46,877 nucleotides of DNA. Source: Collinsella aerofaciens (GTDB lineage Bacteria > Actinomycetota > Coriobacteriia > Coriobacteriales > Coriobacteriaceae). The translations under genes and the position numbers were made by a program. Under the pieces are notes generated by a model that worked only from the letters and a program-made list of their open reading frames with translations, was not told where the DNA came from and ran no database searches. The stretch covers positions 1 to 46,877 of the forward strand of contig JAPJOH010000019.1 in NCBI GenBank assembly GCA_030826265.1, written 5' to 3'. Below are positions 16,100 through 25,225 of this stretch, one piece after another (position 1 is the first letter of the stretch; the number at the start of each line of letters is the position of its first letter).

Positions 16100-16174
16100 G
16101 TACTTACCCGCATGAACCTCGGGGGTAGCCTCATCCTACGCGTCGCAGCCTCCCCGTGCGGCGCACGAGGGATA
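16100..16174 (+). promoter_or_regulatory. Possible structured leader of the thioester adhesin
   Basis: Two hairpins can be drawn in the leader. One pairs AGGCT near 16094 with AGCCT near 16128. A second, about 16149-16173, pairs CCTC with GAGG and GTGC with GCAC around a GGC loop. The ribosome binding site AAGGAG follows immediately. The rest of 15931-16093 shows no gene and no clear promoter. I do not recognise a known riboswitch. Confidence 0.3.
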
Positions 16175-16184
16175 AGGAGCAGCC

Positions 16185-19100
16185 ATGTCCAACGCACCCA
16201 CGCACTCTGTCCACAGCGCAATCGCAACAGGTCCGCTGCTCCTGCTCCTCTTCCTGCTTTTCGGCTGCCTGGCACCGGGAGCCGCATTTGCCGTCGATGG
16301 CTACGACCAGCTCGGCTTCCGCACTATTAGCGATGATTGTGGGCCCTTCTTCATCGGCAAGTATGAAGCTCAAGACACCTCGATTGCCTACTGCATGAAC
16401 CAGGAGCGCCCCGGCCCCACCAAACCGGGTGGCCCATGGCTCAACTTTGATCAAGGCTGGGTGTGGCTCGACGACGAGTTCGCGGCAATCGTTTGTCACG
16501 GATATCCCACCACCACGTCGTTTGGCGGTTACCATCTTTCACCCGATCGCGCCCGCGCCGCCACCCAGCTTGCCGTATGGATGCTCAACGGCACTACCCA
16601 TGTCGACGGCACCTACTCCTACACGACCGCTCAGGGTAAAACCAAGAGCGGACACTTTACCGCCGACAATGAAGTCGTGGCGGCTGCGCGGTGGCTCCAC
16701 GACAGCGCAAAATCAGGAAGCATCAAAGCCGCTCCGCACCGCGCGCGACGCTATCTAGGGGCCGTATCGGGCGGCAGCAAACGTCAAGACATGCTCTATG
16801 TACTGCCGGCGGTCTCTGTTTCCTTCCAAAAGCAGTCTGCTAACACCGTTATTACCAGCGGAAACAATACCTATCAGTTTACCGGGGCAACATTCGATAT
16901 TTTTGAGAGCGCCAGCGGCGCGCGTGTCGGCACCATCAAGATGGACAGCAACGGTCGAGCGCAAGCAACACTTCTGCCCAACACGGCATACTACCTAGTT
17001 GAAACGAAGGCGCCGGCCGGCTATGTCCCCCGCCACGATCGTATTGCCTTTACCACGGGGAATGACGGCGGGCGGGTCGCCATTGATGAACAGCCCGGCA
17101 CCATCAACCTGCGTATCGTAAAACTCGATGCCGCGACGAATGCCGGCCCCCAGGTGGGATCTTCACTCGCAGGAGCAGAGTTCACGTGTGTGTCGCAATC
17201 AACCCCTGGATGGGCACAAATCCTCACGACCGACGAAAGCGGTCGGGCCGCCCTCGCCGATGTCCCCTTAGGAACCTTTACCATCTACGAATCAAAAGCC
17301 CCCGAGGGCTACCTGCCATCCAACGACAGCTGGACCTATACCGTTGGAGCCGACCAGCTCGGCGATTCAGGCGTGGTCGAGATCGAATCTCGCGTTTCCG
17401 ATATCCCCATTGCGTTTGACCTTGAGATTTCCAAATTCAAGGATTACGGCAATAGCGACCAATCCGGCCTGGAGCAGCCGGCGGGTGGTGTTGTCTTTGA
17501 GGTTGTCAGCAACAGCTCTCAGCAGGTTGTTGGCACACTGATCACAAACATCTATGGCTTTGCCTCCACCAAAGATCAGCCCGAAGCATGGTTCGGCACA
17601 GGCAAGCGACCCGCCGGTGTCCACGGAGCCGTCCCATACGACCGTGCCGGCTACACGGTTCGCGAGGTTCCGGAAACCGTCCCCGAGGGTTTTAAACGTG
17701 CAGGGGAATGGACCGTCGGGGCCAATCAGATTTCCGACGGCGCCGAGCTTCAATATATCGTGGACAACCACGCTCTGTCGACGCATCTCCAGATTGTAAA
17801 ACGCGATGCCCAAACAGGCGCTTCTGTTCCCCTAGCCGGATTCACCTTCCAACTCCTCGACAGCAATCACGAACCTGTCTCACAAACTTGCTGGTATCCA
17901 GCACATAACGTAATGGACACCTTTACGACTGACGCGACCGGGACCGTCACACTGCCCGAATCGCTCGTGCCGGGCACCTATTATGTACGCGAAACCTCGG
18001 CCAAAGAGCCCTATCTTGTCGGCGAAGAGATCGAGGTAAACATACCCGCCGACATGAACCTAACGCCCGTTGCAATCGCCTCGTATTATGACCACGCCGC
18101 GACCGGAAACATCAGGATCGTTAAAACCGATGCCGTAGACGGCAGCAGCCTCGCGGGCGCCATCTTTGAGATCCGTGCCTCGGGTGATATCGTGCGCCCC
18201 GACGGTAGCATTGCCGCACTCGACGGTGAGACCGTCGCTACCGTCACGACGGATGAAACTGGAGAAGCACGCGCGGACAACCTCCCACTGGGATCTGGCA
18301 CCGCACGCTACGAGGTTGTCGAGACTCAAGCGCCGGCAGGCTTCTTGCTCGATCAGACAACCCATATTGTCGACCTTACTTATGCCGACCAGAAAACACC
18401 CGTTGTAGAAGCACGGCTTAACGTATCCGACGATTACACCAAGGTTGATATCTCCAAGGTCGATGCAAGCGGTGAGCAGGAAGTAGAAGGCGCACGGCTC
18501 ACCTTATATGGTCCCGATAAAACCGAAATAGACTCCTGGACCTCATCCGACAAGCCACACCGCGTCGAACATCTTGCACCCGGCACCTACTCGTTGCGCG
18601 AAATGATGTCTCCGCGGACCTATGACCTTGCCGAGGAGATAACGTTTGAAATAAAGGATACGGGAGAAGTCCAATCCGTCGCGATGAAGGATGCGCCCAT
18701 CGAGATCAAGGGGCAGGTCGACAAGCGTCAGGAACTTGTCCAACCTATCGAAAAGGGCCTGTTGGCTAACGGCGATGGTAAAAACCGTGCCGCGATGCAA
18801 ACCAATACGGATGGGCTTTTCTCCTATACCATCGGCGCTCGAAACGATTCAACTACCTGGGTTGATGAGTTTACAATTACCGATGATCTTGAGTGTGCCG
18901 AGGACGATACGGCGAGATTCGTCTCAATCGAAACCCCCGTCGCCATCGGCGACCTCAACGGTCTGTGCAACGTGTGGTATCGCACGACGCCGTTGGACTC
19001 GACAGACGTCGATGAGCCGGCAAACGCGACACTTGACGATGGGCACGAAAATCCTTGGCTTGAGTCCGACGAAGTAAAGGAAAGTCTGGGTGAGGATTGC

Positions 19101-19616
19101 CGCCTCGTCGATTACGACGGCTGGCACCTCTGGAAGGCGGATGTCTCGACCACGGAATCCACCACACTCGAGGCGAAAGAACTCGACCTTGCGTCCAATA
19201 CCGTCGTAACGGGCATTCGCATTGAATACGGTGCGGTAGCCGCCGGCTTTACGACTCGAAGCGATGCGGATTCTTGGACCCGCGATGATCTCAAAGATGA
19301 GCACGACGACCTTGACGATGCCAAAGCAATCCTTGGCACAGACGCTCGGGGCGCAATCGTGCACATGCAGGCGACGTCGGCTTATACGCCCCAAACCGCA
19401 CTCACCAACAGCGCACGCGTCGATCTTTGCCGCAACGGCGGCGGCGATAAACTTGAGTCACATGACGAGGACCGTGTCATTCAACGCTGTACCCTACCGC
19501 AGGACCTACCGGCAACAGGATCAGTTCCCATCGCCGCTTGCATCACCGCGCTCCTGACCTCGGGTGCCGCAGCCCTATGGTTCGCTCGCCTTAGGTCGAT
19601 CCCAAAGAAGCGCTAG
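16185..19616 (+). CDS. Thioester-domain (TQXA) and Cna-B repeat adhesin with LPATG anchor
   Basis: 1143-residue surface protein. Signal peptide about 1-36. The N-terminal domain has the hallmarks of a thioester domain: Cys70 in AYCMNQ and Gln128 in ATQLAVW (the TQxA motif), expected to form an internal Cys-Gln thioester that can bond covalently to host amines. Several SpaA/Cna-B-type domains follow (FDIFESASGARVGTI, FTFQLLDSNHEPV, LAGAIFEIRASGDIV, VEGARLTLYGPDKTE), often self-crosslinked by isopeptides. A larger, unassigned region about 870-1100 precedes the sorting motif LPATG, a hydrophobic helix and basic tail. The ATG has AAGGAG 5 bases upstream. It is a single-gene unit ending at the terminator 19626-19662. 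No sortase or pilin partner gene is adjacent, so it may be a lone adhesin. Confidence 0.92.
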   Translation: MSNAPTHSVHSAIATGPLLLLLFLLFGCLAPGAAFAVDGYDQLGFRTISDDCGPFFIGKYEAQDTSIAYCMNQERPGPTKPGGPWLNFDQGWVWLDDEFAAIVCHGYPTTTSFGGYHLSPDRARAATQLAVWMLNGTTHVDGTYSYTTAQGKTKSGHFTADNEVVAAARWLHDSAKSGSIKAAPHRARRYLGAVSGGSKRQDMLYVLPAVSVSFQKQSANTVITSGNNTYQFTGATFDIFESASGARVGTIKMDSNGRAQATLLPNTAYYLVETKAPAGYVPRHDRIAFTTGNDGGRVAIDEQPGTINLRIVKLDAATNAGPQVGSSLAGAEFTCVSQSTPGWAQILTTDESGRAALADVPLGTFTIYESKAPEGYLPSNDSWTYTVGADQLGDSGVVEIESRVSDIPIAFDLEISKFKDYGNSDQSGLEQPAGGVVFEVVSNSSQQVVGTLITNIYGFASTKDQPEAWFGTGKRPAGVHGAVPYDRAGYTVREVPETVPEGFKRAGEWTVGANQISDGAELQYIVDNHALSTHLQIVKRDAQTGASVPLAGFTFQLLDSNHEPVSQTCWYPAHNVMDTFTTDATGTVTLPESLVPGTYYVRETSAKEPYLVGEEIEVNIPADMNLTPVAIASYYDHAATGNIRIVKTDAVDGSSLAGAIFEIRASGDIVRPDGSIAALDGETVATVTTDETGEARADNLPLGSGTARYEVVETQAPAGFLLDQTTHIVDLTYADQKTPVVEARLNVSDDYTKVDISKVDASGEQEVEGARLTLYGPDKTEIDSWTSSDKPHRVEHLAPGTYSLREMMSPRTYDLAEEITFEIKDTGEVQSVAMKDAPIEIKGQVDKRQELVQPIEKGLLANGDGKNRAAMQTNTDGLFSYTIGARNDSTTWVDEFTITDDLECAEDDTARFVSIETPVAIGDLNGLCNVWYRTTPLDSTDVDEPANATLDDGHENPWLESDEVKESLGEDCRLVDYDGWHLWKADVSTTESTTLEAKELDLASNTVVTGIRIEYGAVAAGFTTRSDADSWTRDDLKDEHDDLDDAKAILGTDARGAIVHMQATSAYTPQTALTNSARVDLCRNGGGDKLESHDEDRVIQRCTLPQDLPATGSVPIAACITALLTSGAAALWFARLRSIPKKR

Positions 19617-19625
19617 CGCGATGAA

Positions 19626-19662
19626 AAAGCGGGCGAGCCAGTCCCCCTGGCTCGCCCGCTTT
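19626..19662. terminator. Bidirectional terminator
   Basis: A perfect 16-bp stem AAAGCGGGCGAGCCAG / CTGGCTCGCCCGCTTT with a 5-nt loop lies between two convergent genes. A on one side and T on the other let it serve both strands. Confidence 0.9.
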
Positions 19663-19683
19663 CAATCATGTAAATCGCCGTAT

Positions 19684-19902
19684 CTACTCTGCAGACGAAG
19701 ATCCACCATCAACGATTGCCTGCTCGGACTCAGGAATCCCATCGGCACCCGTACTCTGTTCTTGCTCCACCTCTTCGCTGATTGCGGAGGCGGGGGTCGA
19801 GCCCTTTGCACCCACGATGTAGGCAGCCCCAAATCCTAACGCAATGGCAATCAAGGTCAAAATCACGTAGACAGGCCAATGGCGCTTAATATACGAAAAC
19901 AC
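19684..19902 (-). CDS. Small single-pass membrane protein
   Basis: 72 residues of unknown function. One hydrophobic segment (VYVILTLIAIALGFGAAYIV, about 11-30) follows a short basic N-terminus, then an acidic, Ser/Glu-rich tail probably outside the membrane. The GTG start at 19902 has AAGGAG 5 bases upstream. It lies 21 bases after the M28-like gene, so the two are likely co-transcribed. Confidence 0.65.
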   Translation of the reverse strand: MFSYIKRHWPVYVILTLIAIALGFGAAYIVGAKGSTPASAISEEVEQEQSTGADGIPESEQAIVDGGSSSAE

Positions 19903-19923
19903 GTTGACTCCTTAGAGCTCCGT

Positions 19924-22900
19924 CTACGAACGGCGGATAACCTCGGTCACGACCTCGGATACCGTGGCAATGTTCGTCGGGTTGACATTGTGGGGCAGGT
20001 CGTCCTCGGTACGAGCGCAAGCCAGACGCGTGCCGTCCACGCCGGCGATGGTGAGGGCTCGGCGGCTCGCCTCGAGCGCGGCATAGGCATCGGTCTTGGC
20101 ATAGGGCATCTCGAGCGCGCCACAATCGACATGGAACGACTTGCACACCTTGCTGACCAGGTTCATGATGCGGCGATCGCCCTTGAGCAGCTGCTGTTCG
20201 CCCTCGACCGTCACCACCGAAAGCCTACCGGCGCCGACGGATTCAAGATTGATGAAGAATACGCCGCGGAGCTTATCGCGATGCGAAGCCAAGAAGGCCT
20301 TCATGCCGGCGCCATCACAATCCGAGGCGCCCGTTGCCACAAACCAGATATCGTGACCGAGCAGCTCATCATCGCCCATAGAGGCGACAGCCGAGAGCAT
20401 ATCTTCGGAAGAAGCGCCATCGGAAGACGCAGCGCCGCCCTTCCAGCCATCGTTATCGTCCTCGAAGTTATCCCACGAACCGATACCGCGACCGGACTTC
20501 TTGGCATCGTAATCGTCTTCGACGCCCAGCCAATCACTCATGCTGTCCTGCTCGTTTTTCCTTTTACGACCGAACAGGCCACCCAGGCCGCGTTTGCGAG
20601 ACTTGGGTGCCGCTGGGGCGGGAGCCGAAATGGTCTCGATCGGCTGCGCGCCCGACGCAACGGGCATAGAAGGCGCAACGGGTGCCGATGTGGGTTCGGG
20701 ACCCTGGGCAGTAGCAAAGGGGTCGTTGACCTGGGCAGAGGGATCGGGAAGGTCGAACAGCGACGTGCGAGACGCAACGTTTGCCTGCTTCATAGACGGC
20801 AGCGACGGATCGGGGACCGAAGCCAGCGGAGACGAGGAAGGTGCAGGCGACGGTGCCGACGCCGGATCGGGAACATTCATCTGCGGACGCGGCGATGCCT
20901 GGGAGGAAATCTGGGCCATAAGGGAATCGACCGTTTCGTCCTGGGTGGGAGCGACATTGGCAACCGTGGCACCGGAACCACTCGGGGTCGGCATGGTGAA
21001 AATCTGCGTGGAGTAAGGCCTCGACTCATCCGTCTCGGGAGTCTCGGAAACCGCAGGCACTTCCTCCTGCTCGACCTCGGTCGAATCACCTTGATCGGCT
21101 GCCGCGTATTGCTCTTCGTCAGAGTTGGCCTCGACGGACTCGTCCTCGGCGGCATCTTGGATTTCGGCAGCATCAATGGGCTCGTCATCGTCTGCCGCGT
21201 CGCCCTGCTCATCGGAAATAGGAAGGGGCTCGGCAATTGCGGTGCCTTGCTTTTCAAACGTTATCGTGGAATCGAACTGCGCGGCATCAAACGACATGGT
21301 GCTATCGACGTGCTGCTGAGCCTCGAAAGACGTTGTTGCCTCAACAACATCCGCTGACGTCGGTTGCTGGGACTCAAAGGACGTCGTAGCTTCGGCAGCG
21401 TCGACGGGCCCGGACTGCATAGCCTCGTTCTGCTCGAACTCTTGCGCCGCGCGCTCACGTGCCGCCTCGGCTGCCTGCTGCTGAGCGATAGCCTCCTGCT
21501 CGGCAGCCTCGCGTGCGGCAGCGCGCTTCTCCTCGAAATCGTCGACAAATTTCCTGCCCTTTGCAAGCGCACCCTTAAAGAAGCTGGAAGCGCTGGCGCC
21601 AATCGAAGAGAACGCGGATGCAATATCGGCATGGGGCGTTGCCGCGGGAATCTCGGCAGAGAAATCAGTATCGCTCTCGTAAGACACGCGCCTCGGCTGT
21701 TCAACGTAATCGTCGTCAGACTCGTCCGCAACGTCTTGCGCCGGCGCGGCGGGAGCCAAAATGTCCAGTCCTGCCGCGGGATCGATCGCGGACACCGCCT
21801 CGGGCTCGGCAACGGCAGCGGTAACCGCGGCAGACTCATCATCCGCAGTGACAACGGGCGCAGGCTCGGGCTCAAACGTCGGCTCCTCGCCCTCCTCGTA
21901 ATCGAGCGTGCAGGACTCGGGAAGCATTCCGAGTGCACGGATGGCATCCGAACCAAAGCGAATGTTGCCGGCGGCGTTGCGATAGAGCTTGGGCTCGGGC
22001 TCGGCCGCGGCAGGCTCCTCCGCCGGCTCAGCAGCGGGAACCTCGTCATTGAACTCTTCGGCCTGGACAGCCTGATTCTGATCCTCGGGCACGATGGCGC
22101 CAATCAGCGTCTCGTCGGCAGACGCACCCTCAAAGCCCTCAATCTGCTCGTCAAAAGCCTCGCCCTGTTCGGGCTCGGTTTGAGCGTCGGGAGCAATCGG
22201 CTGACCGAACTCGTCCTCGGCGTAGGTAGGCTCTTCGTACTCGATGGTGTTGCCGTAGTCGTTTTGCTGCTGGGCCGCGGCATACTCCGCCGCCGCGCGC
22301 GCCATTTCCTCGGCACGACGTTTCTGCTCCCCAAAATAGGTATCGAACGGAACATCGTCGGGAAACTCGTTCTCGCCCTGGAAGGGAGCAACGTTGTCCA
22401 TAACGCCGAGCATAGCGGCGACAGAAGACTTGTTGCACACCGCGCCGGACGTATAGGGAAGAACGTGGCGGTTAGAGATGATGTTTGCCGCGTTGGCAAG
22501 TGCAACGAGGGAAGCGAGGATCGCGACAATCCACAGCAGAACCTTGAGCGCGCCGGGGAGCGGCAGGATACGCAGGATGGCAACGGCAGCAGGGGCAATC
22601 GTGGCAACGGGCAACAGCTTGGCGATGAGCGCACGATACGAAGCATAGGGCTCGCGGGCGAGCAGCTCAGCACGGGGAGAGTCGTAGTGTGCGACAACGA
22701 CCACCGGGCGGTTGCGCGGAGACGCGAGCGGGCCCGAGGCCTTGTGGTAGGCGATGACATTTTGGCTCACGCCCGTCTTGCCCAGGCGCGAAACCACGGG
22801 GTGGCCCGTGCGCTCGAGCACGTAAAGAACGGCGCCGACAATGGCCAGCAAGGTGCCGACCAAGCCGATACCGCCGCCGATGCCCATCAGCAGGGCGCCG

Positions 22901-23100
22901 GCAAACGCAAGAATACCGGTAACGGCAAATGCCAATCTACTGGGCGCCGGGGCATTGAACTCCTGAACCTCGGGGTCAAAGCCGTGGTTGCGGAAGATCT
23001 GAGCGATATCCTCGGCAGCCAAGCGCTCTTCTTCGCTGCATGCCGGCGTAATGCCGGTGTTCTGCAGCAGGTGGTTAATATAGTTCTGGGTGTTCGCCAT
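19924..23100 (-). CDS. M28-like membrane protein with a very long acidic insertion
   Basis: 1058 residues. The N-terminal part (about 1-250) looks like the start of an M28 zinc peptidase: VVVVAHYDSPRAE (HxD) and YTSGAVCNKSSVAAML, where the family usually has a bridging Asp. It holds four hydrophobic segments (about 58-95 and 165-205). About 650 disordered residues follow, rich in Glu, Asp, Ala, Pro and Gln, with short repeats (EATTSFESQQ, EATTSFEAQQ). The peptidase-like fold then resumes: HDIWFVATGASDCDGAG, FFINLESVGAG and PHNVNPTNIATVSEV. The usual EE pair and later Asp are replaced (SD, E). Activity is doubtful. The ATG at 23100 has GGAG 6 bases upstream; earlier in-frame starts lack a binding site. 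Confidence 0.75.
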   Translation of the reverse strand: MANTQNYINHLLQNTGITPACSEEERLAAEDIAQIFRNHGFDPEVQEFNAPAPSRLAFAVTGILAFAGALLMGIGGGIGLVGTLLAIVGAVLYVLERTGHPVVSRLGKTGVSQNVIAYHKASGPLASPRNRPVVVVAHYDSPRAELLAREPYASYRALIAKLLPVATIAPAAVAILRILPLPGALKVLLWIVAILASLVALANAANIISNRHVLPYTSGAVCNKSSVAAMLGVMDNVAPFQGENEFPDDVPFDTYFGEQKRRAEEMARAAAEYAAAQQQNDYGNTIEYEEPTYAEDEFGQPIAPDAQTEPEQGEAFDEQIEGFEGASADETLIGAIVPEDQNQAVQAEEFNDEVPAAEPAEEPAAAEPEPKLYRNAAGNIRFGSDAIRALGMLPESCTLDYEEGEEPTFEPEPAPVVTADDESAAVTAAVAEPEAVSAIDPAAGLDILAPAAPAQDVADESDDDYVEQPRRVSYESDTDFSAEIPAATPHADIASAFSSIGASASSFFKGALAKGRKFVDDFEEKRAAAREAAEQEAIAQQQAAEAARERAAQEFEQNEAMQSGPVDAAEATTSFESQQPTSADVVEATTSFEAQQHVDSTMSFDAAQFDSTITFEKQGTAIAEPLPISDEQGDAADDDEPIDAAEIQDAAEDESVEANSDEEQYAAADQGDSTEVEQEEVPAVSETPETDESRPYSTQIFTMPTPSGSGATVANVAPTQDETVDSLMAQISSQASPRPQMNVPDPASAPSPAPSSSPLASVPDPSLPSMKQANVASRTSLFDLPDPSAQVNDPFATAQGPEPTSAPVAPSMPVASGAQPIETISAPAPAAPKSRKRGLGGLFGRKRKNEQDSMSDWLGVEDDYDAKKSGRGIGSWDNFEDDNDGWKGGAASSDGASSEDMLSAVASMGDDELLGHDIWFVATGASDCDGAGMKAFLASHRDKLRGVFFINLESVGAGRLSVVTVEGEQQLLKGDRRIMNLVSKVCKSFHVDCGALEMPYAKTDAYAALEASRRALTIAGVDGTRLACARTEDDLPHNVNPTNIATVSEVVTEVIRRS

Positions 23101-23298
23101 GTGCGCTCCACATCCATAATCCGACAAATAGGCCCAATGCATGCACATTAGAACCGTATATAGTCGAAAGTATACCCCGAGCGAGCGCAAACGACCGGAT
23201 TCGGGCCATCTTAACGCCGCGAGCGGACAAGGATATAGCCTAATCTCCATATCGGACTAAAATCATGGCATCAAACGACCTTCTCATGCGAGGATTCT

Positions 23299-24321
23299 AT
23301 GACGGCAAGCGACGCGACCGCGACAATTAAAAAGGGGGCACCCGAGCCCGGTTTCGATAAAACGGCTCAGCGCATCCTCAACCTTTTCTTTGTACTCAAC
23401 AGTTCTCCCGAACCGCTGACGACCGAGCAAATCGTCCTGGATTCCGATTTGGGATACGGCTCGGGCAATATCGACTCAGACAAGCGCAAGTTCCGCCGCG
23501 ATCGCGACAAGCTGCTCGAACGCGGCATCGTTATCAGGGAGGTTCGTGCTGCCGGAGCGCAGGAAACCGAAGAGAGCGCCTGGACGATCGACCGCGAGCA
23601 CACGTTTGCCGCGGGCGGCCTCATCACCGCAGACGACGCCGACATCCTGCTCAACGCCATCGACCAGACACTCGCGGCAGGCTCATCCACCTTTGCCGCG
23701 CCGCTTGCCGACATTCGCTCCAAGATTGCCTACCTCACCGGCATGTCGACGACAGGAGAGGCACCGATCCGCCGCTCTCCCGCCGTCGATGCGGTATGGA
23801 GTGCCTTTGCCGAGCGTTGCGCGCTGCGCTTTTTGTACCAAAACGGGCGCGGGGAACAACGCGAGCGGACCGTTTGCGTCTACGGCATGTTCGAACGCGA
23901 GGGTACGGCATACTTCTGCGGCCTCGACAATGCCACCGACGACATCAGGACATTCCGCTGTGACCGCATCATTCGCGCCTGGAGACCTTCGAAAGCCTAC
24001 GCCATTCCTGCGGATTTCAACCTCAACGATTACTTATTCTTTGAGTTTGATTTTGCCGACCGTCCACCCGTTGCGGCTACGTTCTCGTTCGCGCGTGAGG
24101 CGCAGGCCGATATGGTCAGCGGTCTCACACGCGGACGAGGCGAACTCACGCGCACCGAAGCAGAGTGGACCTGGACCGTTGACGTGCGCGACTTTGAAGC
24201 CGCAGCCTCGTTTTGCATGGCCCATGCCATGGATGGCATGAGGCCCGTCGCCCCCGATGCTCTCAAGCAGGCGTGGAATCACCTCATCGAAAGGACGGTG
24301 CACGAGCATGCCCGTGCGTAA
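23299..24321 (+). CDS. WYL-domain transcriptional regulator, first of a PafB/PafC-like pair
   Basis: 340 residues. The N-terminal helix-turn-helix (about 20-80: AQRILNLFFVLNSS...TTEQIV) is followed by a linker and a WYL domain (about 165-230: LRFLYQNGRGEQRERTVCVYGMFEREGTAYFCGL, with RTFRCDRI), then a WCX-like C-terminal part. WYL domains in PafBC of mycobacteria sense DNA damage, probably by binding single-stranded DNA. The second family member overlaps it by 14 bases, as in pafB-pafC. ATG at 23299 with AGGA upstream; it faces away from the M28-like gene across a 198-bp region. The exact orthologue is inferred from tandem arrangement only. Confidence 0.82.
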   Translation: MTASDATATIKKGAPEPGFDKTAQRILNLFFVLNSSPEPLTTEQIVLDSDLGYGSGNIDSDKRKFRRDRDKLLERGIVIREVRAAGAQETEESAWTIDREHTFAAGGLITADDADILLNAIDQTLAAGSSTFAAPLADIRSKIAYLTGMSTTGEAPIRRSPAVDAVWSAFAERCALRFLYQNGRGEQRERTVCVYGMFEREGTAYFCGLDNATDDIRTFRCDRIIRAWRPSKAYAIPADFNLNDYLFFEFDFADRPPVAATFSFAREAQADMVSGLTRGRGELTRTEAEWTWTVDVRDFEAAASFCMAHAMDGMRPVAPDALKQAWNHLIERTVHEHARA

Positions 24322-25225
24322 ACTCACCAGCGAGCAAAGGCTCTCGCGCGCCATCGACATCATGGAGGCCCTCTACGCCGCCGGCGAGAATGGCATGACA
24401 CGAGACGAGCTTTGCAGCCGCTTTGATATCACGGGGGCATCGCTCGACGAGATTCTCGAGATCGTCTCGACGCTTGCGGACCGAGAATCGGGCGCACGCA
24501 TTATCTGCGAACGCCGCGGCGAGTGCGTGGTCCTCACCGGTGATGCGGGGCGCGTGCTACCGCTGCGCCTGAGTGCCGCCGAGGGCGCTGTGCTCAACCA
24601 TGAACTTGAATCATTGGGAATCGAACCCCAAGCGGCGGCTCGAATACGGCGCGCCCTTCTTCCCAAAGAGCTCGGCTACAACCAGCGCGTCTTTGACACC
24701 GTCGCCCACGGATCGCACTGGCAGCAGCTGAGCTGCGCCATTCGGGACGGCGTTCGCTGCCGCATCTCGTATCGCTCGATGGATGACACGCAAGCGCGCG
24801 AGCGTTTGGTCGACCCCTTGCGCATCACAACAAACGGCGACCAAACATATCTGATTGCCTGGGACATCGCGGTCGATGAGCAGCGCACCTATCGCATGGA
24901 TAAAATCGAGGGACTCACCTTGACGGAAGACTCCGTCGTGCCTCATGTACAGGACGTTGCATCCCTCCACGATTCCCTTGCCCGGACGCAGCGTAGCGCA
25001 AAGCTCTTGATGCCATTCGATATGGCGGAGCATCTGGACTGGGCCGGCATCACCCTAATCGAGCGCAGCGGGGCAGACATGGCAACGGTAACCGTGCATT
25101 ACGGTGCCGAGCGTTGGCTACTGAGCCAGGTAATCGCAGCGGGCGGAGCCATCCGCATCTTGGATGACCCCGCCCTGTCAAAGCGTCTGTGCGATATGGC
25201 AAAAACCCTCGTCTGTCCGCTTTAG
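24308..25225 (+). CDS. WYL-domain transcriptional regulator, second of a PafB/PafC-like pair
   Basis: 305 residues. N-terminal winged helix (SRAIDIMEALYAAGENGMTRDELCSRFDI), a linker, then a WYL domain (RCRISYRSMDDTQARERLVDPLRI...TYLIAWDIAVDEQRTYRMDKI) and a C-terminal WCX-like extension. The frame opens at 24257, but the ATG at 24308, inside the last codons of the first regulator (14-base overlap), is the natural start and is likely coupled. The 3' end overlaps the stop of the DinG-like gene by four bases. The pair would act as a heterodimer if it works like PafBC. Confidence 0.82.
   Translation: MPVRKLTSEQRLSRAIDIMEALYAAGENGMTRDELCSRFDITGASLDEILEIVSTLADRESGARIICERRGECVVLTGDAGRVLPLRLSAAEGAVLNHELESLGIEPQAAARIRRALLPKELGYNQRVFDTVAHGSHWQQLSCAIRDGVRCRISYRSMDDTQARERLVDPLRITTNGDQTYLIAWDIAVDEQRTYRMDKIEGLTLTEDSVVPHVQDVASLHDSLARTQRSAKLLMPFDMAEHLDWAGITLIERSGADMATVTVHYGAERWLLSQVIAAGGAIRILDDPALSKRLCDMAKTLVCPL

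Noticed and set aside
21364..23151. 595-codon plus-strand frame opposite the M28-like gene
   Set aside because: It is Arg/Gly/Leu-rich antisense reading of the acidic low-complexity insertion.
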